Shown here: positions 52,644-61,563 of the stretch, one piece after another
Layout of the letters: each line of letters starts with the position of its first letter
Position numbering within the stretch: position 1 is the stretch's first letter
From: Pilimelia anulata
Lineage (GTDB): Bacteria > Actinomycetota > Actinomycetes > Mycobacteriales > Micromonosporaceae
Direction of reading: 5' to 3'
Assembly (NCBI RefSeq): GCF_014647895.1
Contig: NZ_BMQB01000004.1
Span: forward strand, 124,001-188,000
DNA length: 64,000 bases
The notes under the pieces: model-generated
Database searches by the model: none
The model's input: only the letters and a program-made list of their open reading frames with translations
Told to the model about the DNA's origin: nothing
Position numbers and translations under genes: made by a program

Positions 52644-54068
52644 GTGCTGACGATTCGCACCGCGCCGCCGCGCGCGACCACCGGGGTACTGGCGGTCGCC
52701 GTCGGTGCCGAGGGTCCCGACCGGGCGGCGCTGCCGGCCGACGTCGCCGACGCCGCCGCCGCGCTGCTCGCCGACACGGCCGACCCGCACCGGCCGGGCG
52801 CCGTGCAGGACCTGCCCCGCCCGCTGGCCGCGCCGAAGCGGCTGCTGCTCGCCGGCGTCGGCGCGGGCGCCGAGGCGGACTGGCGGGCCGCGGGCGCGGC
52901 CCTGGCCCGCACCGGGCACGCGCCGTTCACCGTCGCCCTGCCCGCCGCCGTCGAGCCCGCCGCCGTCCGCGGGCTGGTGGAGGGGCTGCAACTCGCGTCG
53001 TACGCGTTCGTGGCCGAGCGGCCGCCGGCCAAGTCGGGCACCGTCACCCTCGCCGTCCCCGACCCCGACGCGTACGCCGACGTGGTGGCCACCGCCACCG
53101 CCACCGCCGCGGCGACCGCGCTCGCCCGCGACCTCACCAACACCCCGTCCTCGCGGAAGAACCCGGCCTGGTTCGCCCGCGAGGTCGAGCGGGCCGCCGC
53201 CGACCGCGCCGGCCTCGACGTCAAGGTGCTCGGGCCGGCCGAGCTGGCCGCCGGCGGCTTCGGCGGCCTGCTGGCCGTGGGCGGCGGCTCGGCCACGCCG
53301 CCGCGCCTGGTCGAGCTGCGGTACCGGCCCCGCCGCGCCACCACCCACGTCGTCCTGGTCGGCAAGGGCATCACGTTCGACACCGGCGGCCTGTCGATCA
53401 AGCCGGCGGACGCGATGAAGCTCATGCGCAAGGACATGGGCGGCGCCGCGGCGGTGGTCGCGGCCACGCTCGGCGCGGCGGCGCTGCGGCTGCCGGTCCG
53501 GATCACCACGCTGACCCCGCTGGCGGAGAACGCGGTGAGCGGCTCGGCGTACCGGCCGGGCGACGTGATCACCCACTACGACGGCCGGACCAGCGAGATC
53601 ACCAACACCGACGCCGAGGGCCGGCTGGTGCTCGCCGACGCGCTCGGCTACGCCGTCCGCAAGCTGCGCCCGGACGTGCTGGTGGACCTGGCCACCCTCA
53701 CCGGCGCCAACGCGATCGCGCTGGGCAAGCGGCACGCCGCCCTGTACAGCGACAACGACGCCCTGGCCACGGCCCTGGCCGACGCCGCCGGCGCCGCGGG
53801 CGAGCGGACCTGGCGGATGCCGCTGGCCGCCGACTACGTGGAGTACCTGGCCAGCGACCTGGCCGATCTGCTGCCGGCGCCGGAGCGGGGCGCCGGGTCG
53901 GTGGTGGCGGCGCTGTACCTGCGCGAGTTCGCCGGCGACCTGCGCGACCGCTGGGCCCACCTGGACATGTCCGCGCCCTCGTGGTCGGACGCCGCCGAGG
54001 GCGAGCTGGCCAAGGGCGCGACGGGCTGGGGCGTGCGCACCCTCCTGCGCTGGCTGGCCACCCTGTAG
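52644..54068 (+). CDS. pepA: Leucyl aminopeptidase (M17 family)
   Basis: 474 residues. It removes N-terminal residues from peptides with a two-zinc centre. The C-terminal catalytic domain has VLVGKGITFDTGGLSIKPAD (metal and catalytic Lys), MKLMRKDMGGAAAVVAAT and ITNTDAEGRLVLADALGYA (N-T-D-A-E-G-R-L). The N-terminal about 150 residues are the macro-like domain. GTG 52644 is set by AGGAG 8 bases upstream; an upstream frame to 52614 would cross the tandem repeat. Cytoplasmic, normally hexameric. Confidence 0.94.
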   Translation: MLTIRTAPPRATTGVLAVAVGAEGPDRAALPADVADAAAALLADTADPHRPGAVQDLPRPLAAPKRLLLAGVGAGAEADWRAAGAALARTGHAPFTVALPAAVEPAAVRGLVEGLQLASYAFVAERPPAKSGTVTLAVPDPDAYADVVATATATAAATALARDLTNTPSSRKNPAWFAREVERAAADRAGLDVKVLGPAELAAGGFGGLLAVGGGSATPPRLVELRYRPRRATTHVVLVGKGITFDTGGLSIKPADAMKLMRKDMGGAAAVVAATLGAAALRLPVRITTLTPLAENAVSGSAYRPGDVITHYDGRTSEITNTDAEGRLVLADALGYAVRKLRPDVLVDLATLTGANAIALGKRHAALYSDNDALATALADAAGAAGERTWRMPLAADYVEYLASDLADLLPAPERGAGSVVAALYLREFAGDLRDRWAHLDMSAPSWSDAAEGELAKGATGWGVRTLLRWLATL

Positions 54069-54161
54069 CCACCGGCGCCGACGCCACCGACGAACCGGCC
54101 CCGGGTGCGCGGTGCTGGCGGGCTCGCCGGGGCGGTCGACGCCGGTCACCGACGCCGGTCC

Positions 54162-54202
54162 CCGGCGGCCCGCCGCACCACCGGGTGTCGGCGGGCCGCC
54201 GG
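54162..54202. terminator. Bidirectional terminator between pepA and a secreted protein gene
   Basis: CCGGCGGCCCGCCG (54162-54175) pairs perfectly with 54189-54202 over a 13-base loop, between the convergent stops at 54068 and 54208. Confidence 0.8.
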
Positions 54203-54207
54203 ACCGC

Positions 54208-54807
54208 CTAGGTCCGCTTGTTGCCGTTCTCGTCGAGCGCGGCGGTGACGGCGGCGCGGAAGCCGCCGGGCGACCGGGCCGTCAGCCACGTGGCGGCGCT
54301 GCCGGCGTAGAAGACCGGCGAACTGAGGGCGCTCTCGTCCTCACCGAGGCCGAAGAGCAGGAAAGCGCCCTCGCCCCGGCAGTTCCCGAAGGCCATGCGC
54401 TTCTTGACGACCGCGGTGGTGCAGCGCTGGTCGTTCGCCTTTCCGAGGCTCCTGACCCGCGACTCGTCCGCGGCTGTGCCCGGCTTGCCCTCGGCGAGCA
54501 CGCGCACCTTCCGGCCGGCCTCGTCGAGTTCGTGGACGATCACGGTGTCCACATCGGCCAGGGGCAGGATCGTGGCGGCATGGCCCTGGAACGTGATCGG
54601 CGAACTGATCGCCACTTCCGTCCCGTTGCTCGCCGCGACAATGAAGGTGCCCTCGCCGGCGCAGGCACCGATGGCATAGTCATCGAACAGGTACGCCAGG
54701 CAGTCGGCCGCCGCCGGACGGGCGGCGGCATTGGCCGCGGACCCACTGAACAGCAGCGTCGAGGCGCACAGGGCAGCCAGACCGGTACGCATGATCTTCC
54801 TCGGCAT
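54208..54807 (-). CDS. Secreted protein made of two homologous repeats, unknown function
   Basis: 199 residues; signal peptide about 1-28 (SGSAANA). The mature protein is an internal duplication: repeat A (36-100) and repeat B (129-197) share C-x(12-13)-C-x-G-E-G-x-F, then S-S-P, x-G-x-A-A-T and L-D-E-x-G-x-K. Examples are CAGEGTFIV versus CRGEGAFLL, SSPITFQGHAAT versus SSPVFYAGSAAT, and LDEAGRK versus LDENGNK. Each repeat has two Cys that could pair. No family recognised. AAGGAG precedes ATG 54807. The gene and its upstream region are less GC-rich than their neighbours, a hint of transfer. Confidence 0.72.
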   Translation of the reverse strand: MPRKIMRTGLAALCASTLLFSGSAANAAARPAAADCLAYLFDDYAIGACAGEGTFIVAASNGTEVAISSPITFQGHAATILPLADVDTVIVHELDEAGRKVRVLAEGKPGTAADESRVRSLGKANDQRCTTAVVKKRMAFGNCRGEGAFLLFGLGEDESALSSPVFYAGSAATWLTARSPGGFRAAVTAALDENGNKRT

Positions 54808-55180
54808 TCGCGATTCACTCCTTGATAATTCAACGGAATTGAGGCGATGACCCGGCGCACCGAACGCCGATCGTGTGGTTGCCGTCGGGTCATCCGAATC
54901 CGCCCGACGTGGCGGCCGCGACTCTCACTCTCGCCGGCTGCGTCACTCACCGGTACCGGGGACATCGAAGTGCGACGATGTCTGTGTACTGTCGCCGTGC
55001 CCCGGCGCCGCCGGTAATCCCATGATGCATAGCCCCGGTCTATGTGCCGGGGGCGCGCCAGAAAAGATCATCGATGAATTCGCGAACCGCATTCATGGGA
55101 TCGCATGAATCATTCTCGGACCGATGTCCGCCGCGCAATCGGCGCAGCGGAATGGGCGACGCGAATACGAGAGTCGTTCC
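54808..55180. promoter_or_regulatory. AT-richer intergenic region with short inverted repeat
   Basis: 373 bases of lower GC without a convincing gene. It should hold the promoter of the leftward secreted-protein gene (for example TTGATAATTCAACGGAATTG near its start). ATTCATG (55091-55097) and CATGAAT (55104-55110) form an exact inverted repeat with a 6-base spacer, about 70 bases past the O-methyltransferase stop; operator or weak terminator are both possible. Confidence 0.4.
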
Positions 55181-55789
55181 CTATCGGCGGACCGCGGTGA
55201 GCAGGCCGGTGCCCAGTGGCAGCAGGGCCGGTACCCAGACGTCCGACTCACGGACCGCGCGCAGCAGCTCGCGCAGCGCAACCGTGTCCGGGTCCCGGGC
55301 GGTCGGGTCGTCCACCCGGCCACCGGCCAGGACACCGTGGACGGCCAGCACCCCGCCCGGCCGCAGCAGCCGCTCGGCCGCGCTCACCCCGGACACCGTC
55401 TCGGTGGGGTCGGCGTCGAGGAACACCATGTCGTACGCGCCGTCGGCCAGCCGCGGCAGCACGTCCTGCGCCCGGCCGGTGATCATGCGGGTGCGCGAGG
55501 GCGCGTACCCCGCCTCGGCGAACAGCCGCCGGGCCAGCCGCTGGTGCTCGGCCTCCAGGTCGATTGTGGTCAGCACGCCGTCGGTGCGCATGCCCTGGAG
55601 CAGCCAGAGGCCGCTGGCCCCGGTACCGGTCCCGATCTCGACCACGGCCCGGGCGCCCCGGACGGCCGCCAGCAACCGCAGCATCGCGCCGATGTCGGCG
55701 CCGATGGCGGGGGTGCCGACCTCCTCGGCGAGCAGCCGGGCCGTCTGCCGGACCGCGTCCTCTGTGGCGTACGCCTCGACGAATTGCAC
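55181..55789 (-). CDS. O-methyltransferase family 3 (Rv1220c-like)
   Basis: 202 residues. ARAVVEIGTGTGASGLWLLQ is SAM motif I, GVLTTIDLEAEHQRLARRLF carries the acidic residue, YDMVFLDADPTETVSG is the metal-binding D-A-D region, and LLRPGGVLAVHGVLAGGRV follows. The family methylates catechol-type hydroxyls with a divalent metal; substrate unknown. GTG 55789. It is divergent from htrA, as Rv1220c is upstream of sigE-rseA-htrA in mycobacteria. Confidence 0.9.
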   Translation of the reverse strand: MQFVEAYATEDAVRQTARLLAEEVGTPAIGADIGAMLRLLAAVRGARAVVEIGTGTGASGLWLLQGMRTDGVLTTIDLEAEHQRLARRLFAEAGYAPSRTRMITGRAQDVLPRLADGAYDMVFLDADPTETVSGVSAAERLLRPGGVLAVHGVLAGGRVDDPTARDPDTVALRELLRAVRESDVWVPALLPLGTGLLTAVRR

Positions 55790-55963
55790 GCGCTGAGCCT
55801 AGTGCCTGCGACCGGCGGGGCGCCCGGGGCCGGCGGGGCGGATGGGGCGGACGGGCCGGCGGAAGCCGGTTGCCGGCCCGGCCGGCCGTGCCACCATGGG
55901 ACCGTGCGGGCGGACCGCGCACCGGGTCACCGCTGGGCGGGAACCGCCCGGCGAGGACAGGTG

Positions 55964-57301
55964 GTGAGGGCAGTGACGCACGTCGACCGCGGCGACCCCA
56001 TGCCGCCCGCCTGGTCCCCGCCGCCCGGCGCACCCGCTCCCGCGCCGTTCGCGCCCGGGGTGACGTCCGCCACGCCGCCGCCGGCAGGCCCGGTCGCCGC
56101 GCCCGCACCGCCCGCCGCCGAGCGGGCGTGGTGGTGGTCCGACGGGCCCGCGGACCCGTGGCGCGACCCCGCCGCCCCGGCCGCCGTCGTCCTGCCCGCC
56201 CCCGCGCCGGCGATCCCGCCCCCGCCGCCGGCCGCCGAGGGGCCGGCCGAGTGGCGCGGGACCGTCCGCACGTTCGCCCTGGTGGTCATCGCCGTCGGCC
56301 TGCTCGCCGGGCTGGTCGGCGGGGCGCTGGGCTTCCTCGCCGCCCGCCGCGCCGACGGCCCGCTGCTCGGCGACCGGACGCCCGCCGACCCGCCCGCCGG
56401 CGTCGCCGCGACCGTCGCGGCGGTCCGGCCGAGCGTCGTCCAGCTCCAGGTCGTCGACGCCGCCGGGTCGAGCGTCGGGTCGGGCTTCGTCGTCAGTACG
56501 GCCGGGCACGTGCTGACCAACCAGCACGTCCTCGGCGGCTCCCGCGGCCCGGTACAGGTCACCCTCCCCGGCGGCGGGGTGACCGCGGCCCGGCTGGTCG
56601 GCAGCGACGCCGAGGCCGACCTGGCGGTGCTCAAGCTGGACAGCGCCGCCGGGGTCCGCCCGGCCCGGCTCGGCGACTCCGACCGCCTGGCGGTGGGGGA
56701 GCAGGTGCTGGCGTTCGGCTCGCCGCTGTCGCTGCGGGAGACCGTGACCGCCGGGATCGTGAGCGCGCTGGACCGGCCGCTGCGGACCGGCGGCGAGCCG
56801 GGCGAGCAGGTCCGGTACTACGCGGCGATCCAGACCGACGCCGCGGTGAACCAGGGTAACTCGGGCGGACCGCTGGTGGACGCCGCCGGCCGGGTCGTCG
56901 GGGTCAACGCGGTGATCCAGTCGGTCGCCGGCAGCCGGGAGGACGCCGGCAACATCGGGCTGGCGTTCGCCATCCCGATCAACCAGGCGCACCGGATCGC
57001 CCGCGAGATCATCGCCCACGGCCGGGCCAAGCGGACGGTCCTCGGCGCCGAGGTCGCCGACGCCGAGCGCGTGACCGGCGGGGCCCGGCTCGGCGAGGTC
57101 CCCGCGGGCGGGCCGGCGGCCGCCGCCGGCCTGCGCACCGGCGACGTGGTCACCGGGATCGACGGGCGCATACTGGAGACGTCGGTCGATCTGATCGCGC
57201 TCGTCCGCAAGCGGGCGCCGGGCGACGCGGTGCGGCTCGCGTACCAGCGCGGCGCGCAGCGGCGGACGGTGTCCGTTCGGCTGGCGGCGGACGCCCGATA
57301 G
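55964..57301 (+). CDS. htrA: HtrA/DegP-type membrane-anchored serine protease (S1C)
   Basis: 445 residues. A Pro/Ala-rich cytoplasmic segment (1-98) is followed by a membrane helix (about 103-126), a trypsin-like domain and one PDZ domain. Catalytic triad: His188 (LTNQHVLGG), Asp219 (EADLAVLKLD), Ser300 (NQGNSGGPLV). PDZ: VPAGGPAAAAGLRTGDVV. It degrades misfolded or regulatory proteins outside the membrane. GTG 55964 has GAGGA 6 bases upstream; GTG 55973 is possible. tatB follows, as in mycobacteria, but sigE and rseA are absent upstream. Confidence 0.93.
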   Translation: MRAVTHVDRGDPMPPAWSPPPGAPAPAPFAPGVTSATPPPAGPVAAPAPPAAERAWWWSDGPADPWRDPAAPAAVVLPAPAPAIPPPPPAAEGPAEWRGTVRTFALVVIAVGLLAGLVGGALGFLAARRADGPLLGDRTPADPPAGVAATVAAVRPSVVQLQVVDAAGSSVGSGFVVSTAGHVLTNQHVLGGSRGPVQVTLPGGGVTAARLVGSDAEADLAVLKLDSAAGVRPARLGDSDRLAVGEQVLAFGSPLSLRETVTAGIVSALDRPLRTGGEPGEQVRYYAAIQTDAAVNQGNSGGPLVDAAGRVVGVNAVIQSVAGSREDAGNIGLAFAIPINQAHRIAREIIAHGRAKRTVLGAEVADAERVTGGARLGEVPAGGPAAAAGLRTGDVVTGIDGRILETSVDLIALVRKRAPGDAVRLAYQRGAQRRTVSVRLAADAR

Positions 57302-57371
57302 CCTGCCGGGTCGGGCTATCGCGGTACGGCCGCGGGCGTGGTGAAATGTCCGGGGCCGTGGGGAGGGCGCG

Positions 57372-57842
57372 TTGTTCGAGAACCTGAACTGGTGGGAGAT
57401 CCTGGCGCTGCTGGTGCTGGCGTTCCTGATCTTCGGCGACAAGCTGCCCAAGGTCATCGGCGACGGCCTGCGGATGCTGCGCAACCTGCGCCGGATGGCC
57501 AGCAACGCCACCGGCGACCTCAGCCGCGAGCTGGGGACCGACCTGCGCTTCGAGGACCTGCACCCGAAGGCGCTGATCCGCAAGCACCTGCTCAGCGAGG
57601 AGGACGAGCAGGCGCTGCGCCGCCCGCTGGAGGGCCTGATGAGCGACGTCCGCGGGCAGACCGCCACGCTGCGCGACAGCACGCTGGGCGCCCGCGACAG
57701 CGTCCGGGACGCGGTCGCCGACGCGCGCGCCGGCGTCCGCCCGGACGCCACGGTCCGCACCGCGCCGGCCACCCCGCCGACCGAACCGGTACCGGAAGCG
57801 CCCGCCGCCCCGGCCCGCCGCCGCGACTTCGACGCCACCTGA
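57372..57842 (+). CDS. tatB: Sec-independent protein translocase subunit TatB
   Basis: 156 residues. One short membrane helix (NWWEILALLVLAFLIFGDKL, with the conserved Phe-Gly hinge and Pro), then an amphipathic helix (VIGDGLRMLRNLRRMASNAT) and an acidic/Pro-rich tail. It binds twin-arginine precursors with TatC. TTG 57372 is the start, with GGGAGGG 5 bases upstream. It lies 70 bases after htrA, a common actinobacterial order. tatA and tatC are elsewhere. Confidence 0.92.
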   Translation: MFENLNWWEILALLVLAFLIFGDKLPKVIGDGLRMLRNLRRMASNATGDLSRELGTDLRFEDLHPKALIRKHLLSEEDEQALRRPLEGLMSDVRGQTATLRDSTLGARDSVRDAVADARAGVRPDATVRTAPATPPTEPVPEAPAAPARRRDFDAT

Positions 57843-57920
57843 ACCGAGGCGTCCGCCGGCGACCATCGCGCGCCACCGGTGCCGACCCGGTCGTCCGCCG
57901 GGTTCGGCGGCGCGGCCGGC

Positions 57921-59078
57921 TCAGGCCGGGCGCAGGCCCAGGGACTTGCCGACCAGCGACTCCCGCCGTACGGCCAGCTTGTCCGCGACCGCCGCCAGCG
58001 CCACCGCCGCCGGCGCGTCCGGCGCCGCCAGCACGATCGGGGCGCCGGCGTCGCCGCCCTCGCGCACCCGGGTGTCCAGCGGGATCTGGCCCAGCAGCGG
58101 GACGGGCGCGCCGATCGTCCGGCTGAGCGAGTCCGCGACCGCCTGCCCGCCGCCGGCGCCGAACACCTCGATCCGCTCGCCGGTGGGCAGTTCCAGCCAG
58201 CACATGTTCTCGACCACGCCGACGACCCGCTGGTGCGTCTGGAGGGCGATCGCGCCGGCCCGCTCGGCCACCTCGGCGGCGGCCTGCTGCGGCGTGGTGA
58301 CCACGAGGATCTCGGCGTTGGGCAGGAGCTGGGCCAGCGAGATCGCGACGTCGCCGGTGCCCGGCGGCAGGTCGAGCAGGAGTACGTCCAGCTCGCCCCA
58401 GTACACGTCGGCCAGGAACTGCTGGAGTGCCCGGTGCAGCATCGGCCCGCGCCAGACCACGGCGGCGTTGCCGGGGGTGAACATCCCGATCGAGATGACC
58501 TTCACCCCGTGCGCCTGCGGCGGCATGATCATTTCCTCGACCCGGGTGGGCTTGCCGTCGGCGCCGAGCATCCGCGGTACCGAGTGGCCGTAGATGTCGG
58601 CGTCGACCACGCCGACCGCCAGCCCCCGCGCGGCGAGCGCCACGGCCAGGTTCACGGTGACGCTGGACTTGCCGACGCCGCCCTTGCCGCTGGCCACCGC
58701 GTACACCCTGGTCCGCGAGCCCGGCTGGGCGAACGGGATGACCGGCTCGGCGCCGCCGCCCCCGCGCAGCCGGCTCTGCAGGTCCTTGCGCTGGTCGGCG
58801 CTCATCACGCCGAAGTCGACGTCCACCCCGGTCACGCCCGGTACGGCGCCCACGGCGGCGGTGATGTCCGACCGCAGCTTGTCCTTGAGCGGGCAGCCGG
58901 CGACGGTCAGCAGCAGCGCGATCCGCACCCGCCCGTCGGCCGCGATGGCGACGGCCTCGACCATGCCGAGGTCGGTGATCGGCCGGCGGATCTCCGGGTC
59001 GTCCACGGTCGCCAGCGCCGCGCGGACGGCCTCCTCGCCTGCCCGGTCAACGGCAACGGTCCCCACGCCCACACCCAT
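57921..59078 (-). CDS. mrp: Mrp/NBP35-family iron-sulfur cluster carrier ATPase
   Basis: 385 residues. An N-terminal MIP18/DUF59 domain (1-95, RIALLLTVAGCPLKDKLRSD) precedes a P-loop ATPase with deviant Walker A (VASGKGGVGKSSVTVNLAV), GVVDADIYGHSVPRMLG and LDVLLLDLPPGTGDVAISLA. In classical members a C-terminal C-x-x-C bridges the cluster; here the equivalent segment is VENMCWLELPTGERIEV with a single Cys. The 273 bases upstream are pyrimidine-rich without a clear promoter. It converges with tatB. Confidence 0.93.
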   Translation of the reverse strand: MGVGVGTVAVDRAGEEAVRAALATVDDPEIRRPITDLGMVEAVAIAADGRVRIALLLTVAGCPLKDKLRSDITAAVGAVPGVTGVDVDFGVMSADQRKDLQSRLRGGGGAEPVIPFAQPGSRTRVYAVASGKGGVGKSSVTVNLAVALAARGLAVGVVDADIYGHSVPRMLGADGKPTRVEEMIMPPQAHGVKVISIGMFTPGNAAVVWRGPMLHRALQQFLADVYWGELDVLLLDLPPGTGDVAISLAQLLPNAEILVVTTPQQAAAEVAERAGAIALQTHQRVVGVVENMCWLELPTGERIEVFGAGGGQAVADSLSRTIGAPVPLLGQIPLDTRVREGGDAGAPIVLAAPDAPAAVALAAVADKLAVRRESLVGKSLGLRPA

Positions 59079-59351
59079 CCCCCCATCCTACGGTCACTCC
59101 CCGCAACCCCCACCCACCCCGATCCCCACCGCCCGCTACACCCCTTTCCTCCCACCCGCCCATCAGGTGCCCACCCTCATGTCGATCTTCGGGAGGCCCC
59201 GCGGCGCCCATGACCGGTCGGCGGGTGGGCGTGGGCGGCGGGTCCCCGCCCAACCCTTGCCCCCCGGCCGCCGGTGGTGAGGATGGGTCAGGTACCGAAT
59301 GCGGGGCTCATGACGTGCTCTGCCCCATGTGGATCCTCGGATGGGGAGGGT

Positions 59352-61430
59352 TCACTGTCGGAGGCGGCGGGGCCACCAGGAGTGGGGGCCCGCGTCCAGG
59401 AGGAGGGCGGGGACCAGGACGGAGCGGACCACCAGGGTGTCCAGGAGGACGCCGACCGCCACCACCAGGCCGATGCCCAGCATCGTCACCAGCGGCAGCG
59501 TCGCCAGCACCGTGAAGGTCGCCGCCAGGACCAGGCCCGCGCTCGTGATCACCCCGCCCGTCGCCGCCAGCCCCCGCAGCACCCCCGCCGAGTGGCCCGC
59601 CGTACCGACCTCCTCGCGGATCCGGTGGACCAGGAAGATGTTGTAGTCCACCCCCAGCGCCACCAGGAACACGAACCCGAGCAGCGGCGTCGAGTCGTCG
59701 AACGCCGACAGGTCGAACACCCCGCGCAGCAGCAGCGCGGCCGCGCCGAGGGCCGCCGCGTACGACAGCACCACCGTCCCGATCAGCAGCAGCGGCGCGA
59801 CCAGGGCCCGCAGCAGCAGGACCAGGACCAGCAGGACCGCGGCCAGCACCAGCGGGATGACCAGCGACCGGTCGCGGCCGGCGGCCTCCTCGGTGTCGAG
59901 CTGCTCGGCCGTCGGGCCGCCGACCAGTGCGCCGGCGATGCCGTCGGTGGCGGCGCGCAGGCGGCGTACGGTCTCCTCGGCGGCGCGGCTGTCCGGCGCG
60001 TCGGTGAGCACCACCGGTACGGACACCAGGGTGCCGTCGGTGGACGGCGTGGGCGGGCGGACGGCGGCCACGCCCGGCACGGCCCGGGCCGCGGCGGTGA
60101 CGGCGGTGCCGGCGGCGGCGGGCGCGACGAGGGTGGCGGGGGCGGCGTTGCCGGCGGGGAAGTGGGCGGCGATCCGCGCCTGCGCGGTGATCGACTCGGG
60201 CTCGGTGGTGAACGACTCGGCCTGGCTGGTGCCGATCCGGACGCCGCCGAGGCCGAACGCGAGCGCGCCCAGCGCCAGCGCGGTGACGGCCCAGATCAGC
60301 CGGGGGCGGCGGGCCAGGACGGCGCCGATCCGGTCCCAGAGGCGGCCGGTCGGCTCGGCGGTGTCCGGCCGCGGGACGAACGGCCAGAACACCCACCGGC
60401 CCGCGGCGACCAGCAGTGCCGGCAGCAGGGCGAGGGTGGTGGCCGCGCCGGCGAAGACGCCGATGGCGCCGACGGCGCCGATGCTGCGGTTGGTGTTCAG
60501 GTCGGCGACGAGCAGGCAGAGCAGGCCGAGGATGACCGTGCCGGCGCTGGCCAGGATCGCCGGCGCGGAGCGGCGCAGGGCGACCAGCATCGCGTCGCGG
60601 CGGTCGGCGTGCCGGCGCAGTTCCTCGCGGTACCGGGCGAGCAGCAGCAGCGCGTAGTCGGTGCCGACGCCGAAGACGAGGACGGTGGTGATGCCGGCGC
60701 TCTGGCCGTCCACGGGCAGGTCGACGTTCTTGCCGAGCAGGTAGATGATCGCCTCGGACACCCGGGTGGCCGCACCGACGGCGAGCAGCGGCAGCAGCCA
60801 CAGGACCGGGCTGCGGTAGATGATCAGCAGCAGGACGGCGACGACCGCGCCGGTGATCATGAACAGGTCGGTGTCCAGGTCGCTGAACACCTTGACCGTG
60901 TCGACCAGCCCGGCGGCCGGGCCGCCGACCGCGCCGGCCAGGCCCGCGGGCAGGCCGTCGCGGGCGAGCGCGCGCAGGCCGTCCACCCGGTCGAACAGGC
61001 CGTCCGCGCGGGAGAGCAGCGCGGTGACCGTCGCGGCGCGGCCGTCGCCGGCGTACTCGACCGGGGCGACCCGGCCGGCGAGCGCGAGCGGGACCATCGC
61101 CGCCCGCTTGGCCTCGATCGCCGTCCGGTCGGCGGGGGTCAGCCCGGCGTCGCGGGTGAAGACGGTGACCGCGGGCAGGGCATCGGCGGTGGGGAAGCGG
61201 CCGGCGTACTCGGCGACCCGGGTCGCGTCGGCGCCGCGCGGCAGCATGGCGACCGCGTCGTTCTTCTGCACCTCGTCGACCCGGCCGGCGGCGGGGGAGA
61301 GCGCGGCGAGGACCGCCACCCAGGCCGCGATGACCAGCCAGGCGGCGAACCTCCCGCGCAGCAGGCGGCCGGGCCCGGTGTCGGGTGCGGCGGCGGGGGC
61401 GTCGGGCCGGCGTACGCGGACGGTTGCCAT
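59352..61430 (-). CDS. MMPL family (RND-type) transporter
   Basis: 692 residues, about 12 membrane helices in two repeats with large loops after helices 1 and 7. The proton-relay Asp-Tyr pairs are seen in VFGVGTDYALLLLARYREEL and ALGVDYNIFLVHRIREE. It should export lipids or hydrophobic compounds with proton motive force. ATG 61430 is preferred, with GAGGA about 6 bases upstream. A perfect inverted repeat at 61486-61517 marks a probable operator, but no regulator gene is adjacent. Confidence 0.93.
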   Translation of the reverse strand: MATVRVRRPDAPAAAPDTGPGRLLRGRFAAWLVIAAWVAVLAALSPAAGRVDEVQKNDAVAMLPRGADATRVAEYAGRFPTADALPAVTVFTRDAGLTPADRTAIEAKRAAMVPLALAGRVAPVEYAGDGRAATVTALLSRADGLFDRVDGLRALARDGLPAGLAGAVGGPAAGLVDTVKVFSDLDTDLFMITGAVVAVLLLIIYRSPVLWLLPLLAVGAATRVSEAIIYLLGKNVDLPVDGQSAGITTVLVFGVGTDYALLLLARYREELRRHADRRDAMLVALRRSAPAILASAGTVILGLLCLLVADLNTNRSIGAVGAIGVFAGAATTLALLPALLVAAGRWVFWPFVPRPDTAEPTGRLWDRIGAVLARRPRLIWAVTALALGALAFGLGGVRIGTSQAESFTTEPESITAQARIAAHFPAGNAAPATLVAPAAAGTAVTAAARAVPGVAAVRPPTPSTDGTLVSVPVVLTDAPDSRAAEETVRRLRAATDGIAGALVGGPTAEQLDTEEAAGRDRSLVIPLVLAAVLLVLVLLLRALVAPLLLIGTVVLSYAAALGAAALLLRGVFDLSAFDDSTPLLGFVFLVALGVDYNIFLVHRIREEVGTAGHSAGVLRGLAATGGVITSAGLVLAATFTVLATLPLVTMLGIGLVVAVGVLLDTLVVRSVLVPALLLDAGPHSWWPRRLRQ

Positions 61431-61485
61431 GATCATCCTCGGTGTGTGCGGGGGCGTCTTTCGACCGTAGTACGGAAGCCCCTCA

Positions 61486-61517
61486 TTTCATGTGTAAGAA
61501 AAGGCTGACACATGAAA
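61486..61517. promoter_or_regulatory. Operator-like 10-bp perfect inverted repeat upstream of the MMPL gene
   Basis: TTTCATGTGT (61486-61495) and ACACATGAAA (61508-61517) are exact complements with a 12-base spacer, 56 bases upstream of the MMPL start and in a locally AT-rich patch. Size and symmetry fit a TetR- or MarR-type operator overlapping the promoter. It also lies 47 bases past the DUF1003 stop on the same strand, so a terminator hairpin is an alternative. Confidence 0.6.
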
Positions 61518-61563
61518 GACGGACCGGTCAACCGCCATCGGGTCGGTGGTGATCGAGGAGCGG

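Noticed and set aside
54875..55108. Possible 77-residue gene in the gap before the O-methyltransferase
   Set aside because: No ribosome site, no domain, mixed composition.
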